Program-made: the position numbers and the translations under genes
Shown here: positions 1-8,353 of the stretch, one piece after another
How positions within the stretch are numbered: the first letter of the stretch is position 1
Layout: each line of letters starts with the position of its first letter
DNA from: Alphaproteobacteria bacterium
GTDB lineage: Bacteria > Pseudomonadota > Alphaproteobacteria > Ferrovibrionales > Ferrovibrionaceae
DNA length: 64,000 nucleotides
Direction: 5' to 3'
Assembly (NCBI GenBank): GCA_018336035.1
Contig: JAGXRD010000081.1
Coordinates: 1-64,000, forward strand
The notes under the pieces: model-generated
Database searches by the model: none
What the model saw: the letters and a program-made list of their open reading frames with translations, nothing else
Told to the model about the DNA's origin: nothing

Positions 1-286
1 TCGGCTTGCCGTTGTCCTGCCGCTGCAACTGCGCCAGCCGCTCGGCGTCACGGTCGATCAGGGCGGCGATGCGATGCAGGATTTGCGCGCGCTGATGTGC
101 CGGCATATTGCGCCAGCCGGGCTCGGCCATCGCGCGTTCCGCAGCCTGCACAGCGTCATCGACATCGGCGGCATCCGCAGTCGACACCTCGGCGAGAACG
201 GAATTGTCGTGCGGATTATACGTGGAAATCGGCACGCCGCGGCCCTGCCGCCAGCTGCCGCCGAGATAGAGGGGAAGGGGGGACAT
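1..286 (-). CDS. Aldehyde dehydrogenase family protein, N-terminal part (cut by window edge)
   Basis: Reading the minus strand from the ATG at 286 gives an open frame of 95 codons that leaves the window. It begins MSPLPLYLGGSWRQG, then a 'STYNPHDNSVLAEVSTADAA' segment and an alternating Ala/Glu helix with 'DDAVQAAERAM'. This is the standard N-terminal layout of NAD(P)-dependent aldehyde dehydrogenases (cofactor-domain start). The catalytic Glu and Cys lie outside the window, so activity cannot be judged. It is transcribed away from the Rieske cluster, and oxidation of an aldehyde made by that cluster is a reasonable inference. The family call rests on the N-terminus alone. Confidence 0.75.
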   Translation of the reverse strand, partial: MSPLPLYLGGSWRQGRGVPISTYNPHDNSVLAEVSTADAADVDDAVQAAERAMAEPGWRNMPAHQRAQILHRIAALIDRDAERLAQLQRQDNGKP

Positions 287-375
287 CGCACTCACTGTTG
301 CTGGCATCGCTGCTTGGGAGAATCCACTTTACAAAAACGTAACGAATCTCTAGCGTGTTTTAAATAAGAAATGAC

Positions 376-391
376 GTTTCTCTAATGAAAC
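376..391. promoter_or_regulatory. Inverted repeat in the divergent intergenic region (possible operator)
   Basis: GTTTC-tctaat-GAAAC lies in the AT-rich 121-base gap between the divergent aldehyde dehydrogenase and the first gene of the Rieske cluster, 17 bases before its start. The position suits a regulator operator, perhaps for the cluster's own IclR protein. The arms are only 5 bases long, so chance is possible. Confidence 0.25.
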
Positions 392-407
392 AGAAACTGG
401 GAAAAGG

Positions 408-749
408 ATGGTCGGACTGCCCATGACTGATGCTCCCGAAACCATGCTGCTGACGGTCTTCCTGCGGCATGACCAGTCGAACAACCTCGACGCCATCCAG
501 ACCAAGCTGAAAGAGGCTGAATGGTGGGACCGTTTCCCGCCGGCCGGGGTGGAGATCGTGTCCTGGTATGTCGCCATGGGTTTCGGGCAGATCGTCACGT
601 TGCGCTTGCCGCCGTCCAAGCTAGGGGAAGTGAATGTCGAGTTGGAGCGCTCCGCCTGGGGCGTGTTCAGCACCGACTGCATGCCGGCCTACGATTTCCT
701 GCCGGTGCGCGAGAGGATCAAGGAACGTGTTCGCCAAGGAGGCAAGTGA
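408..749 (+). CDS. Small conserved hypothetical protein at the head of a Rieske oxygenase cluster
   Basis: A 113-residue protein without signal peptide or membrane segment. It has alternating hydrophobic strands (LLTVFLRHD, VEIVSWYVAMG, IVTLRLP) typical of a small ferredoxin-like alpha+beta fold. No catalytic motif is recognised. The start may be ATG 408 (purine-rich GGGAAAAGG directly upstream) or ATG 423, which gives MTDAPETMLLTVFL. Its stop overlaps the next start (TGATG at 747-751), so it is co-translated with the following small gene and the oxygenase. From memory, similar small proteins occur beside Rieske oxygenases. A role as accessory or substrate-handling protein is inference. Confidence 0.7.
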   Translation: MVGLPMTDAPETMLLTVFLRHDQSNNLDAIQTKLKEAEWWDRFPPAGVEIVSWYVAMGFGQIVTLRLPPSKLGEVNVELERSAWGVFSTDCMPAYDFLPVRERIKERVRQGGK

Positions 750-973
750 TGCAGCAGCACCAGCCCTATCTGAATCCGCATCAGACCCGCAGCCGCGAGC
801 CAGACACTTACGAAAACCTGCTGGGTGACGCGCTGGAGCGCTGCTTCGCCGCGGGCCTCCATGACCTTGATGGCATCTGCGCCCGTCTCAACCAGGATTG
901 CGTGCCGTCGCCGGCCGCGCAGACCTGGACGCCTGCGCTGCTGCAGCAGGAATTGAAACGCCTGAGCGCCTGA
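749..973 (+). CDS. Small recombinase-like helix-turn-helix domain protein
   Basis: A 74-residue protein read from the ATG at 749, with a good Shine-Dalgarno (AAGGAGG) seven bases upstream. It has the pattern 'YLNPHQTRSREPDTYENLLG' followed by 'LERCFAAGLHDLDGICARLN', which resembles proteins annotated as recombinase-like HTH domain proteins and encoded beside Rieske oxygenases. It overlaps the preceding stop by one base and ends 11 bases before the oxygenase start. Despite the domain name, nothing links it to recombination. A regulatory or oxygenase-partner role is inferred from its tight position. Confidence 0.65.
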   Translation: MQQHQPYLNPHQTRSREPDTYENLLGDALERCFAAGLHDLDGICARLNQDCVPSPAAQTWTPALLQQELKRLSA

Positions 974-984
974 GGAGCAAGACG

Positions 985-2013
985 ATGACCAGCCTCAATG
1001 AAGCCGCTGTCGAAGCCCTGCTGACCAAGGGCCTGCGCAATGTCTGGTATCCGATCTGTCCCTCCAGCTTCGTGACCGACAAGCCGGTGTCGCTGCGCCG
1101 GCTCGGCTACAAGATGGTGTTGTGGCGCGATCTGCAGGGGCGCGTGCATGCTCTGGAAGATCACTGCCCGCATCGCGGTGCGCCGCTGTCGATGGGCATC
1201 GTGATGGATGACCGCATCGCCTGCGGTTATCACGGCGTGCAGGTGGACAAGAACGGCGTTGCCGTTGCGGTGCCGGGCAGCCCGGGCTGCAAGCTGGAAG
1301 GCATGAAGGCGACCGTCACCTTCCATACCCAGGAAACCAACGACGTTATTTTCGCTTATGTCGGCGATGCCCAGCATGCTGAACCACCGGTGCTGCGGCT
1401 GCCGGAAGAACTGACTTCGCCCGACTTCAGCGCCTTCCTCTGCTATGCGGAATGGCGCGGCGACTATCGCTACGTCTACGATAACGTCATCGATCCGATG
1501 CACGGCACGTTCCTGCACAAGCAGTCGCATTCGATGTCGTTCGGCGATACCCAGGCCAAGTTCCAGATTCGCGACACCGAGACCGGCTTTGTCTTCGAGA
1601 AGGTCGGCCAGCGGAATGTGAATTTCGACTGGACCGAATTCGGCGATACCGGCACGCACTGGCTGCGACTGGAAATCCCCTATCCGGCCAGCGGTGGCCC
1701 GGGTGGTAATTTCCATATCGTCGGCATCTATACGCCGATCGCGCCCGACCTCTGCGCGGTCTTCCACTGGCGTGCGCGCAAGATCGATGGCTGGCAGCGC
1801 GATGCCTGGCGCTTCCTTTACAAAAACCGCCTTGAGGCGCGGCACTGGCATGTGCTGGAGCAGGACCGCGTGATGCTGGAACAGTTCGAGCCGGACGCCA
1901 ACAAGCGCGAAATCCTGTATCAACATGATATGGGCGTGGTTCGCCTGCGCCGCTACTTCCGCAACAAAGCCGAAGCCCAGCTTCAGGCACTCACGGCCCA
2001 GGCCGCGGAGTAA
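985..2013 (+). CDS. Rieske non-heme iron oxygenase, alpha subunit (ring-hydroxylating or demethylating)
   Basis: A 342-residue oxygenase component. The Rieske 2Fe-2S ligands are C61-x-H63 and C80-x2-H83 (CPH...CGYH). The mononuclear iron site is in D170-PM-H173-x4-H178, preceded by 'YDNV'. It would hydroxylate an aromatic or related substrate using electrons from the reductase encoded next. Length and the absence of a beta subunit gene fit the phthalate dioxygenase / O-demethylase type. ATG 985 was chosen because it begins MTSLNEAAVEALLTKGLRN, the usual N-terminus, and has GAGGAGCAAG upstream; the frame is open further upstream but overlaps the preceding gene. The substrate is unknown. Confidence 0.9.
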   Translation: MTSLNEAAVEALLTKGLRNVWYPICPSSFVTDKPVSLRRLGYKMVLWRDLQGRVHALEDHCPHRGAPLSMGIVMDDRIACGYHGVQVDKNGVAVAVPGSPGCKLEGMKATVTFHTQETNDVIFAYVGDAQHAEPPVLRLPEELTSPDFSAFLCYAEWRGDYRYVYDNVIDPMHGTFLHKQSHSMSFGDTQAKFQIRDTETGFVFEKVGQRNVNFDWTEFGDTGTHWLRLEIPYPASGGPGGNFHIVGIYTPIAPDLCAVFHWRARKIDGWQRDAWRFLYKNRLEARHWHVLEQDRVMLEQFEPDANKREILYQHDMGVVRLRRYFRNKAEAQLQALTAQAAE

Positions 2014-2120
2014 GGCTGCGTGAAGACCGTTCGCGAAATCGTTGCGCCCATGGTGCCTGAGGCCGATGCCTTCGCCAGTCCTGGCGTGGACCGGCGCGCC
2101 TGAACGGGGAGCGTGAGCTG

Positions 2121-3092
2121 ATGTCCGGTTCCAAAAACCTCAGCCAGCCCTTCCCGATGCGCGTGCAGCGCATCGAATGGGAAGCCGAGGGAATCGTCAG
2201 CATCGAGCTGCGCGCGCCCGACGCGATTGATTTGCCGGTTTTCGCTGCCGGCGCGCATATCGACCTCCATCTGCCGAATGGCATTGTGCGCAGCTATTCG
2301 CTGTGCGGCGACCAGGAAGACCGCAAGCGCTACGTGGTCGGCGTCGGCCTGGACCAGGCCAGTCGCGGCGGCTCGCTCTATATCCATAATCAGTTGCGCG
2401 TGGGGCAGTTGCTGCAGGTCTCGCCGCCGCGCAATCATTTTCCGCTGGTGGAGGATGCCGCGCGAGTCGTCTTCATCGCTGGCGGCATCGGCATCACGCC
2501 GATCTTCTGCATGATGCGCCGTCTCAGCATGCTAGGGCGCTCCTTCGAGTTGCACTACGCGACGCGCAACCGCAAGCGCGCAGCCTTCCTGCCACTGCTG
2601 CAAGGCTTCGGCCAGCCGGTGCATCTGCATTTTGACGAAGAGACGGGCGGACCGCTGGATATCGCTGCCATCGTCGCGGCCCAGCCTGCCGGAACGCATT
2701 TCTACTGCTGCGGCCCCGCGGGCATGCTGGCGGCCTATGAAAAGGCCACCGCGGCTCTGCCCGAAAGTCATGTGCATGTCGAGTATTTCACGCCCAAGGC
2801 GCAGGACCCGGCTGCAACCAGCACAGGTTTCACTGTCGTGCTGGGGCGCAGCGGCCGCGAGCTGCAGGTGCCGGCGGATCGCAGCATCCTGGATGTGCTG
2901 ACCAGCAACGGCGTGACGATCGACAGCTCCTGCCAGGATGGCATTTGCGGCACTTGCGAAGTGAAAGTGCTCGAAGGTCTGCCGGATCATCGCGATTCGG
3001 TGCTGACCAAGGCCGAGCAGGCCGCCAATAAGTCGATGATGGTCTGCGTGTCGCGCTGCAAGGGCGACCGTCTGGTTCTGGATCTTGGGTGA
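2121..3092 (+). CDS. PDR/VanB-family oxidoreductase (FMN, NADH and 2Fe-2S reductase component)
   Basis: A 323-residue electron-transfer partner of the Rieske oxygenase. Domains in order: a ferredoxin-reductase beta barrel with the flavin motif RSYS (57-60), a nucleotide-binding domain with GGIGITP (121-127), and a C-terminal plant-type ferredoxin with cysteines C271, C276, C279 and C309. This is the class IA layout of phthalate dioxygenase reductase and VanB. It follows the oxygenase after a 107-base gap, the largest in this operon. The start at ATG 2121 follows GGGGAGCGTGAGCTG. Confidence 0.92.
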   Translation: MSGSKNLSQPFPMRVQRIEWEAEGIVSIELRAPDAIDLPVFAAGAHIDLHLPNGIVRSYSLCGDQEDRKRYVVGVGLDQASRGGSLYIHNQLRVGQLLQVSPPRNHFPLVEDAARVVFIAGGIGITPIFCMMRRLSMLGRSFELHYATRNRKRAAFLPLLQGFGQPVHLHFDEETGGPLDIAAIVAAQPAGTHFYCCGPAGMLAAYEKATAALPESHVHVEYFTPKAQDPAATSTGFTVVLGRSGRELQVPADRSILDVLTSNGVTIDSSCQDGICGTCEVKVLEGLPDHRDSVLTKAEQAANKSMMVCVSRCKGDRLVLDLG

Positions 3093-3099
3093 GGGCGTC

Positions 3100-4059
3100 A
3101 TGAGTATTCTCGGTATCGACCGCATCACATATGGCGTGGAAGACCTGATCGCCTGCCGCAAGTTTTTCCTCGACTGGGGCCTGAAGCTGGTGCGCGAGGA
3201 TGCGGCCGGTCTGGATTTCGAGAGTCTGAATGGCTGTCAGGTCTGGGTGCGGCTGAGCACGGATCCCGCCTTGCCGCCTGCTTTTGAAAGCGGACCGACC
3301 CTGCGCGAAGTGATCTGGGGTTCCGAAAGCCAGTCCGATATCGACGGTTATCGCGCGGTGCTGCGCGATGCGCCGGGCTTTTCGGAAAGCGAAGACACCA
3401 TCAAGGCTATCGATCCCAATGGTCTCGGCATCGGTATCCGCGTCAGCCGCAAGCGCAATCTCGAAATCACCGGCAGTGCCAGCAACAGCTGGGGCAATGC
3501 CGCGCGTATCGATCAGCCCAGCCCGATTTACGATCATGCCGAACCGGTGGAAGTGGGCCATGTCGTGCTCTTTACCGACACGCTGGACGCCACCACGGCT
3601 TTCTACCAGTCGCTGGGGTTTGTCATTTCCGATCGTTACCCGGGGCGCGGCCATTTCCTGCGCTGTGCGGCACGCGGCGGCCATCACGATCTTTTCCTAC
3701 TGCAGACACCTGAGGCGAAGCGCGGCCTGAACCACATCGCCTTCACCGTGCGCGATATCCATGAGGTTTTCGGCGGCGGCCTGCATATCTCGCGCTGCGG
3801 CTGGGAAACCCAGCTGGGCCCGGGCCGGCATCCGATCTCCTCGGCCTATTTCTGGTACTTCAAAAATCCTGCCGGCGCTCTGGTCGAATACTATGCCGAC
3901 GAGGATGTGCTGACTGAAAACTGGACGCCGCGCGAATTCGAACCCGGCCCGACGGTATTTGCCGAATGGGCGGTGGCCGGTGGTCTCGATGGCAATAGCC
4001 GGCGGCAGAAGAGCGGTCCGCCAGCGGCCGATGGCCGCTTCCTGACGGAGAAACGCTGA
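3100..4059 (+). CDS. VOC-superfamily dioxygenase-like protein (extradiol dioxygenase/glyoxalase fold)
   Basis: A 319-residue protein with two beta-alpha-beta-beta-beta modules, as in extradiol dioxygenases. A candidate 2-His-1-carboxylate metal triad is visible in the second half: the His of 'VEVGHVVLF', the His of 'GLNHIAFTV' and the Glu of 'GALVEYYAD'. It could open the ring of a catecholic product of the Rieske enzyme, but VOC members also act as isomerases or glyoxalases. ATG 3100 is preferred over the in-frame TTG at 3085, which would overlap the reductase; the ATG has GAGGG in front. Its stop overlaps the ABC ATPase start (TGATG). Confidence 0.8.
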   Translation: MSILGIDRITYGVEDLIACRKFFLDWGLKLVREDAAGLDFESLNGCQVWVRLSTDPALPPAFESGPTLREVIWGSESQSDIDGYRAVLRDAPGFSESEDTIKAIDPNGLGIGIRVSRKRNLEITGSASNSWGNAARIDQPSPIYDHAEPVEVGHVVLFTDTLDATTAFYQSLGFVISDRYPGRGHFLRCAARGGHHDLFLLQTPEAKRGLNHIAFTVRDIHEVFGGGLHISRCGWETQLGPGRHPISSAYFWYFKNPAGALVEYYADEDVLTENWTPREFEPGPTVFAEWAVAGGLDGNSRRQKSGPPAADGRFLTEKR

Positions 4060-4844
4060 TGTCTGCCATTCGACTGGAATTCCGCGCCGTCACCAAGCGC
4101 TTCCCCGCCCAGCGGCGCGGCGATGCGCCCGTCACGGCCGTACAGAATGTCAGCTTCACCGTTGCCGATGGCGAAGTGGTGTCCATCATCGGGCCGTCGG
4201 GTTGCGGCAAGAGCACGCTGCTGAATATGGGCTCCGGGCTCGACCCGGCCACTAGCGGTGAAGTCTTCGTCGATGGCGAACGCGTCACTCGGCCGAACGA
4301 GCATGTCGCCTTCATGCTGCAGAAGGATCTGCTGCTGCCCTGGCGCACCATCCGGCAGAATGTGGAATTCGGTCTGGAAATCCAGGGCCGGCCGACGGCT
4401 GACCGGCATCGCATTGCCGAGGAGCTGCTGGTGAAATGCCGGTTGCAGGATTTCATCCATCACTATCCGCATCAGTTGTCGGGCGGCATGCGTCAGCGGG
4501 CCGCGCTGGCGCGCACACTGGCAGTCGATCCTGCCGTGCTGCTGATGGATGAACCTTTCTCGGCGCTCGATGCGCAGACCAAGATGGTGCTGCAGCAGGA
4601 TCTCGGCCGCACGCTGGCAGATACCGGCAAGACGGCATTGTTCATAACCCATGATCTGGCCGAGGCGATTGCGCTGTCGGACCGCGTGCTGGTGATGAGT
4701 CAGCGGCCGGGCACGATCATCGAAGAAATCAAGGTGGATATTCCCGACCGCGACAATCCGATGGAGCGTCGCAAGAGCCCGAAGGTCGGGCCTTACGTCT
4801 CGGCATTGATGGAATTGCTGCATATCGATCAGGCCGCGGCCTAA
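4059..4844 (+). CDS. ABC transporter ATP-binding protein, nitrate/sulfonate/taurine type
   Basis: A 261-residue ATPase with Walker A GPSGCGKST (45-53), signature LSGGMRQR, Walker B VLLMDEP and a switch His in 'LFITHDLAEA'. The subfamily resembles SsuB/TauB. It would energise the permease at 5895 and pair with the binding protein at 4880. It overlaps the VOC gene by one base, placing uptake and catabolism in one transcript. The 'ML-QKDLLLPW' Q-loop region is typical of this group. Confidence 0.92.
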   Translation: MSAIRLEFRAVTKRFPAQRRGDAPVTAVQNVSFTVADGEVVSIIGPSGCGKSTLLNMGSGLDPATSGEVFVDGERVTRPNEHVAFMLQKDLLLPWRTIRQNVEFGLEIQGRPTADRHRIAEELLVKCRLQDFIHHYPHQLSGGMRQRAALARTLAVDPAVLLMDEPFSALDAQTKMVLQQDLGRTLADTGKTALFITHDLAEAIALSDRVLVMSQRPGTIIEEIKVDIPDRDNPMERRKSPKVGPYVSALMELLHIDQAAA

Positions 4845-4879
4845 CCGCGGAGACAGTACGAACCATAGAGGGGGTTCTT

Positions 4880-5863
4880 ATGGCGAAGACGCGTAAAATC
4901 ATTCTTGGACTGGCCTGCCTGGGTCTGGCCGCAACCGGCTTCTATGCCATGCCTGCCAATGCGCAGCAGGATGTGACCTATCTGCTGCCGGCGCCGCAGT
5001 CGCTGCCGGCGTTCGGCCCCTGGATGGTGGCGAAACAGCGTGACTACTTCAAAGCCGAAGGCCTGAACGTCAACTTCCAGATCGGCAAGGGCGGCGTCGA
5101 TGTCGCCAAGCAGGTCGGCGCGGGCAATGCCGTGGTCGGCGGCGCGATCGGCGATACGCCGATCATGGTGCGTCCGAACGGTGTGCCGGTGAAGTCTGTG
5201 GCCGTGCTTGGCGGCCGCTCGCTGATGCAACTGGTGCTGAACAAGGACAAGGTGAAGTCGATCAAGGACCTGAAGGGCAAGGTGGTTACCACCATGGCCT
5301 ATCAGGATACCACCTACTTTGCCCTGCTTGGCATGCTGGCCACGCAGAATATGAGCAAGAACGACGTCAACGCCCAGGCGGTCGGTCCGCTGAACGTGTG
5401 GAAGCTGTTTGCCGCGGGTGAGGCCGATGCCATGGCCTCGACGCCGGACTGGACCTACAACGTGATGACGACCAGCAAGCTCAATCTGGAAATCATCCCG
5501 TCGGACACGCATTTCCGCAGCATGGCGCAGGCCATTCTCGCTTCCGACGAAACGATTCAGAAGAATCCCGAACTGATCCAGAAGCTGGTGCGCGCCACGC
5601 TGAAGGGTATGAAGGCGATCATGGATGATCCGGCTGCGGCGGCTGTCGATTACGCCAAGGCGGTTCCCGAACATGCCGGCAAGGAAGCCGGCCTGACCGA
5701 GATCTTCAAGATGTACACCAAGTATGTCTATGAAGGTCAGAAGGTGCTCGGCGAGATGGACGAGGCGCGTCTCGTCGCGCTGCAGGACTTCTATGTCAAG
5801 GAAGGCATCGTTCGCGGCGTGACGCCGGTCAAGGACCTCTACACCAACCAGTTCGTCAAGTAA
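4880..5863 (+). CDS. ABC transporter substrate-binding protein (NitT/TauT, NMT1-like)
   Basis: A 327-residue periplasmic binding protein with a clear Sec signal (MAKTRKIILGLACLGLAA... cut near MPANAQQ). The mature part starts with the 'LAPAQSLPAFGPWMVAKQ'-like region and 'ADVAKQVGAGNAVVGGAIGD' pattern typical of NMT1/SsuA-like receptors for nitrate, sulfonates, pyrimidines or aromatic acids. The gene lies between its ATPase and permease. The ligand cannot be read from sequence; the neighbouring oxygenase genes suggest an aromatic or heterocyclic carboxylate or sulfonate. Confidence 0.88.
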   Translation: MAKTRKIILGLACLGLAATGFYAMPANAQQDVTYLLPAPQSLPAFGPWMVAKQRDYFKAEGLNVNFQIGKGGVDVAKQVGAGNAVVGGAIGDTPIMVRPNGVPVKSVAVLGGRSLMQLVLNKDKVKSIKDLKGKVVTTMAYQDTTYFALLGMLATQNMSKNDVNAQAVGPLNVWKLFAAGEADAMASTPDWTYNVMTTSKLNLEIIPSDTHFRSMAQAILASDETIQKNPELIQKLVRATLKGMKAIMDDPAAAAVDYAKAVPEHAGKEAGLTEIFKMYTKYVYEGQKVLGEMDEARLVALQDFYVKEGIVRGVTPVKDLYTNQFVK

Positions 5864-5894
5864 CGGCCCGACCTGAGGCCGGCGGAGATATTCG

Positions 5895-6689
5895 ATGAAT
5901 GCGATGATGGCCCAACCGTCGACCCAGCGCATGATGATCGGCAGCGTCCTGCTGCTGATCGTCTTCCTGGCGGCATGGCAATGGCTGCCTGGCCTGTTCG
6001 GCATACCTGCATTCATCATCCCGCCGGCCTCCACGGTCTGGGACGAATTCCTGCACATGCTGGCCAATGACCGTCTGGTCTACCATACGGTGATCACGGC
6101 GCTGCAGGTGCTGGCCGGCTTCGTGCTCGGCGTCATCCTTGGCATGGTGGTCGGCTTCGTGCTCGGCATGTCGCAGGCGGCCGAATTTATGCTGTCGCCA
6201 TATATCCTGGCGCTGCAGATCGCGCCGAAAGTGGCCTTCGCGCCGCTCTTCGTGATCTGGTTTGGATATACCGTCTATCCCAAGATCCTGGTCGCGGTGC
6301 TGATCGTCTTCTTCCCGGTGATGATCAACGTTCTGGGCGCGGTGCGCGCCATCGATCCGGATATCGTGCGGCTTGCGCGCTCCTTCACCGCCAGCCGTTT
6401 CCAGGTTTTCTGGAAAGTCGAATTCCCCGCCGCAATGCCGCCCTTCTTCGCCGGCCTGCGCATTGCCGCGACGCTGGCGGTGATCGGCGTGGTGGTCGGC
6501 GAACTGGTCGGCGGAAATACCGGGCTGGGCTATCTGCTCACCTTCGGCGAGGGCGCAGGCAATACCGCCATGGTCTTCGTCGCCATCATCCTGCTGACCC
6601 TGATTGGCATCGTGCTCTACGCCGTCATCGTCGCCATCGAGAATCGCGTGCTGCATTATCTGCCTGCGCGGGCACGGAAGATCACATGA
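5895..6689 (+). CDS. ABC transporter permease, NitT/TauT type (SsuC/TauC-like)
   Basis: A 264-residue integral membrane protein with about six hydrophobic helices. The first is VLLLIVFLAAWQWLPGLFG, and the EAA-type cytoplasmic loop sits near 'RLARSFTASRFQVFWKVEFP', where it contacts the ATPase. It completes the three-part importer with the genes at 4059 and 4880. Its last codons overlap the SDR start by four bases (ATGA), indicating translational coupling. A ribosome site GGCGGAG precedes the start. Confidence 0.9.
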   Translation: MNAMMAQPSTQRMMIGSVLLLIVFLAAWQWLPGLFGIPAFIIPPASTVWDEFLHMLANDRLVYHTVITALQVLAGFVLGVILGMVVGFVLGMSQAAEFMLSPYILALQIAPKVAFAPLFVIWFGYTVYPKILVAVLIVFFPVMINVLGAVRAIDPDIVRLARSFTASRFQVFWKVEFPAAMPPFFAGLRIAATLAVIGVVVGELVGGNTGLGYLLTFGEGAGNTAMVFVAIILLTLIGIVLYAVIVAIENRVLHYLPARARKIT

Positions 6690-7444
6690 GCCTGCAGGAT
6701 CGCATCATCGTCATCACCGGCGCAGGGCGGGGGCTCGGGCGGGCCTTTGCCGAAGGCTGCGCCGCTGCAGGTGCAGCCGCCATCGTGGTGGCCGATATCA
6801 ATGCCGAATGGGGCGAGGGCACAGCCGACGCGCTACGCAAGTCCGGCGCCAATGCGGTTTTTCTGCCGGTCGATCTGGGTGATCCGGATTCGATCACGGC
6901 CTTCGGTACAGCCGTGGAGTCACGTTTCGGCAGGATCGACGGCCTGGTCAATAACGGCGCGATTGCCACCGGCATTGGTGGCAAGACCTTCGAAGAAATC
7001 GATATCGAGACCTGGGATCGGGTGATGCGCGTCAATGTTCGCGGCACCTGGCTGATGATCAAGGCCATGGCGCCCCTGCTGCGCAAGTCGACGCTGGGTG
7101 GGCGTATCGTCAATCTCGCCTCGGATACCGCACTCTGGGGCGCGCCCCGCCTGCTGCATTATGTCGGCAGCAAGGGCGCGGTCATCTCAATGACCCGCTC
7201 GCTGGCACGCGAACTGGGCCCAGACAACATCGCGGTCAATGCCATCGCGCCAGGCCTGGTGCTGGTCGAAGCCACCGAATATGTGCCGGAGGAGCGCCGG
7301 CAGCTCTATGTCTCCGGCCGTGCGATGTCACGCCCGCAATATGCAGAAGATGTCGTCGGCCCGGTCGTGTACCTGCTGGGTAGTGGTGCCGGTTTTGTCA
7401 CCGGTCAGTTGATTCCCGTCAACGGCGGCTTTGTCTTCAACTGA
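6686..7444 (+). CDS. SDR family NAD(P)-dependent oxidoreductase
   Basis: A 252-residue classical short-chain dehydrogenase with cofactor motif TGAGRGLGRA (11-20), NNG motif 'VNNGAI', and active-site Y159-x3-K163 (YVGSK). The C-terminus 'GQLIPVNGGF' is typical. It could oxidise an alcohol or a dihydrodiol produced in the same cluster. That assignment is inference, since SDR substrate specificity is not readable. It is coupled to the permease by a 4-base overlap. Confidence 0.9.
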   Translation: MSLQDRIIVITGAGRGLGRAFAEGCAAAGAAAIVVADINAEWGEGTADALRKSGANAVFLPVDLGDPDSITAFGTAVESRFGRIDGLVNNGAIATGIGGKTFEEIDIETWDRVMRVNVRGTWLMIKAMAPLLRKSTLGGRIVNLASDTALWGAPRLLHYVGSKGAVISMTRSLARELGPDNIAVNAIAPGLVLVEATEYVPEERRQLYVSGRAMSRPQYAEDVVGPVVYLLGSGAGFVTGQLIPVNGGFVFN

Positions 7445-7465
7445 CAGGCGCAATCGCGGAGATGC

Positions 7466-8353
7466 ATGATGACTGTCGCTGAACCTCCCCCGCAGGGCAA
7501 ATATGTCGTCCCGGCACTGGCGCAAGGCTTGAGCATTTTGTCGCTGTTCAGTCGCGACCAGCTGAGTCTGACCGCGCCTGAGATCGCGCAGAAACTTTCT
7601 CTGCCACGCGCCACGGTTTTCCGTCTGCTGCACACATTGCAGCTGATGGGTTATATCCGCCGCGAGGATGACGAGCGCCATTACAGTCTCGGCCCGGCCT
7701 TGCTGAGCCGCGGATTCGAATATCTCGCCTCGCTGGATCTGGTAGAGGTGGCGCAGCCGATCCTGCAGCGCCTGCGCGATGAGACTGGCCTCTCAGCGCA
7801 TATGGCGGTGCGCGATGGTCGCGAGATTGTGTATGTTTCGCGCTTTCCGGCCCGCACCACGATTGCCAGCAGCGTCAATATCGGTACCCGTTTCCCGGTG
7901 CATGGCACGGTGATGGGCCGGATGATGATCTGCGAGTTCAGCGACGCTGAGCTGGCCGCGCTGTTTCCGACCGAGCCGCTGCCGCGTTTCACCGAGCAGA
8001 CGCCCACGCTTCTGTCTGATCTGAAAGCCCTGCTGGTCGAGGATTGCAAACGCGGCTATGCCGTCAGCCAGTCCTTTTTCGAGCATGGCGTCAGTTCCAT
8101 CGCGGCACCGGTGCGCGATGGCGCCGGCCATATCGTGGCCGCTGTGAATATCACCGCGGTGGACGCTTATATCGATTTGCCGGCCATGCATGGCGCGCTG
8201 AAAGACGCGGTGCTGAATGCGACAGCGGAAATCACCCGGTGGCTCTGCAGCGACCTGTCGCGCGAGACCCGCACCACCGCAACGGCTCCAGCGCCTCAGA
8301 AATCCTCTTCCCCTGCCAAGAAGTCCAAGAAAAGTGAGCGCATTCATGCCTGA
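7466..8353 (+). CDS. IclR family transcriptional regulator
   Basis: A 295-residue regulator with an N-terminal winged HTH ('LSLTAPEIAQKLSLPRATVF') and a C-terminal ligand-binding IclR domain ('FFEHGVSSIAAPVRDGAGHI'). The last 30 residues are a Lys/Ser/Ala-rich tail. IclR proteins usually sense an aromatic or short-chain acid and control the adjacent catabolic genes. Here it sits inside the cluster in the same direction, so self-regulation through the upstream promoter near 287-407 is plausible. The ATGs at 7466 and 7469 are equally possible starts. Confidence 0.92.
   Translation: MMTVAEPPPQGKYVVPALAQGLSILSLFSRDQLSLTAPEIAQKLSLPRATVFRLLHTLQLMGYIRREDDERHYSLGPALLSRGFEYLASLDLVEVAQPILQRLRDETGLSAHMAVRDGREIVYVSRFPARTTIASSVNIGTRFPVHGTVMGRMMICEFSDAELAALFPTEPLPRFTEQTPTLLSDLKALLVEDCKRGYAVSQSFFEHGVSSIAAPVRDGAGHIVAAVNITAVDAYIDLPAMHGALKDAVLNATAEITRWLCSDLSRETRTTATAPAPQKSSSPAKKSKKSERIHA

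Noticed and set aside
808-1926. Minus-strand open frame of 372 codons across the Rieske gene
   Set aside because: Shadow of a well-supported oxygenase with all metal ligands; no motif in the antisense product. The same holds for 4841-6067.
2020-2103. A 27-codon GTG-start frame between the oxygenase and its reductase
   Set aside because: No ribosome site and no recognisable product (VKTVREIVAPMVPEADAF...); too short to support.
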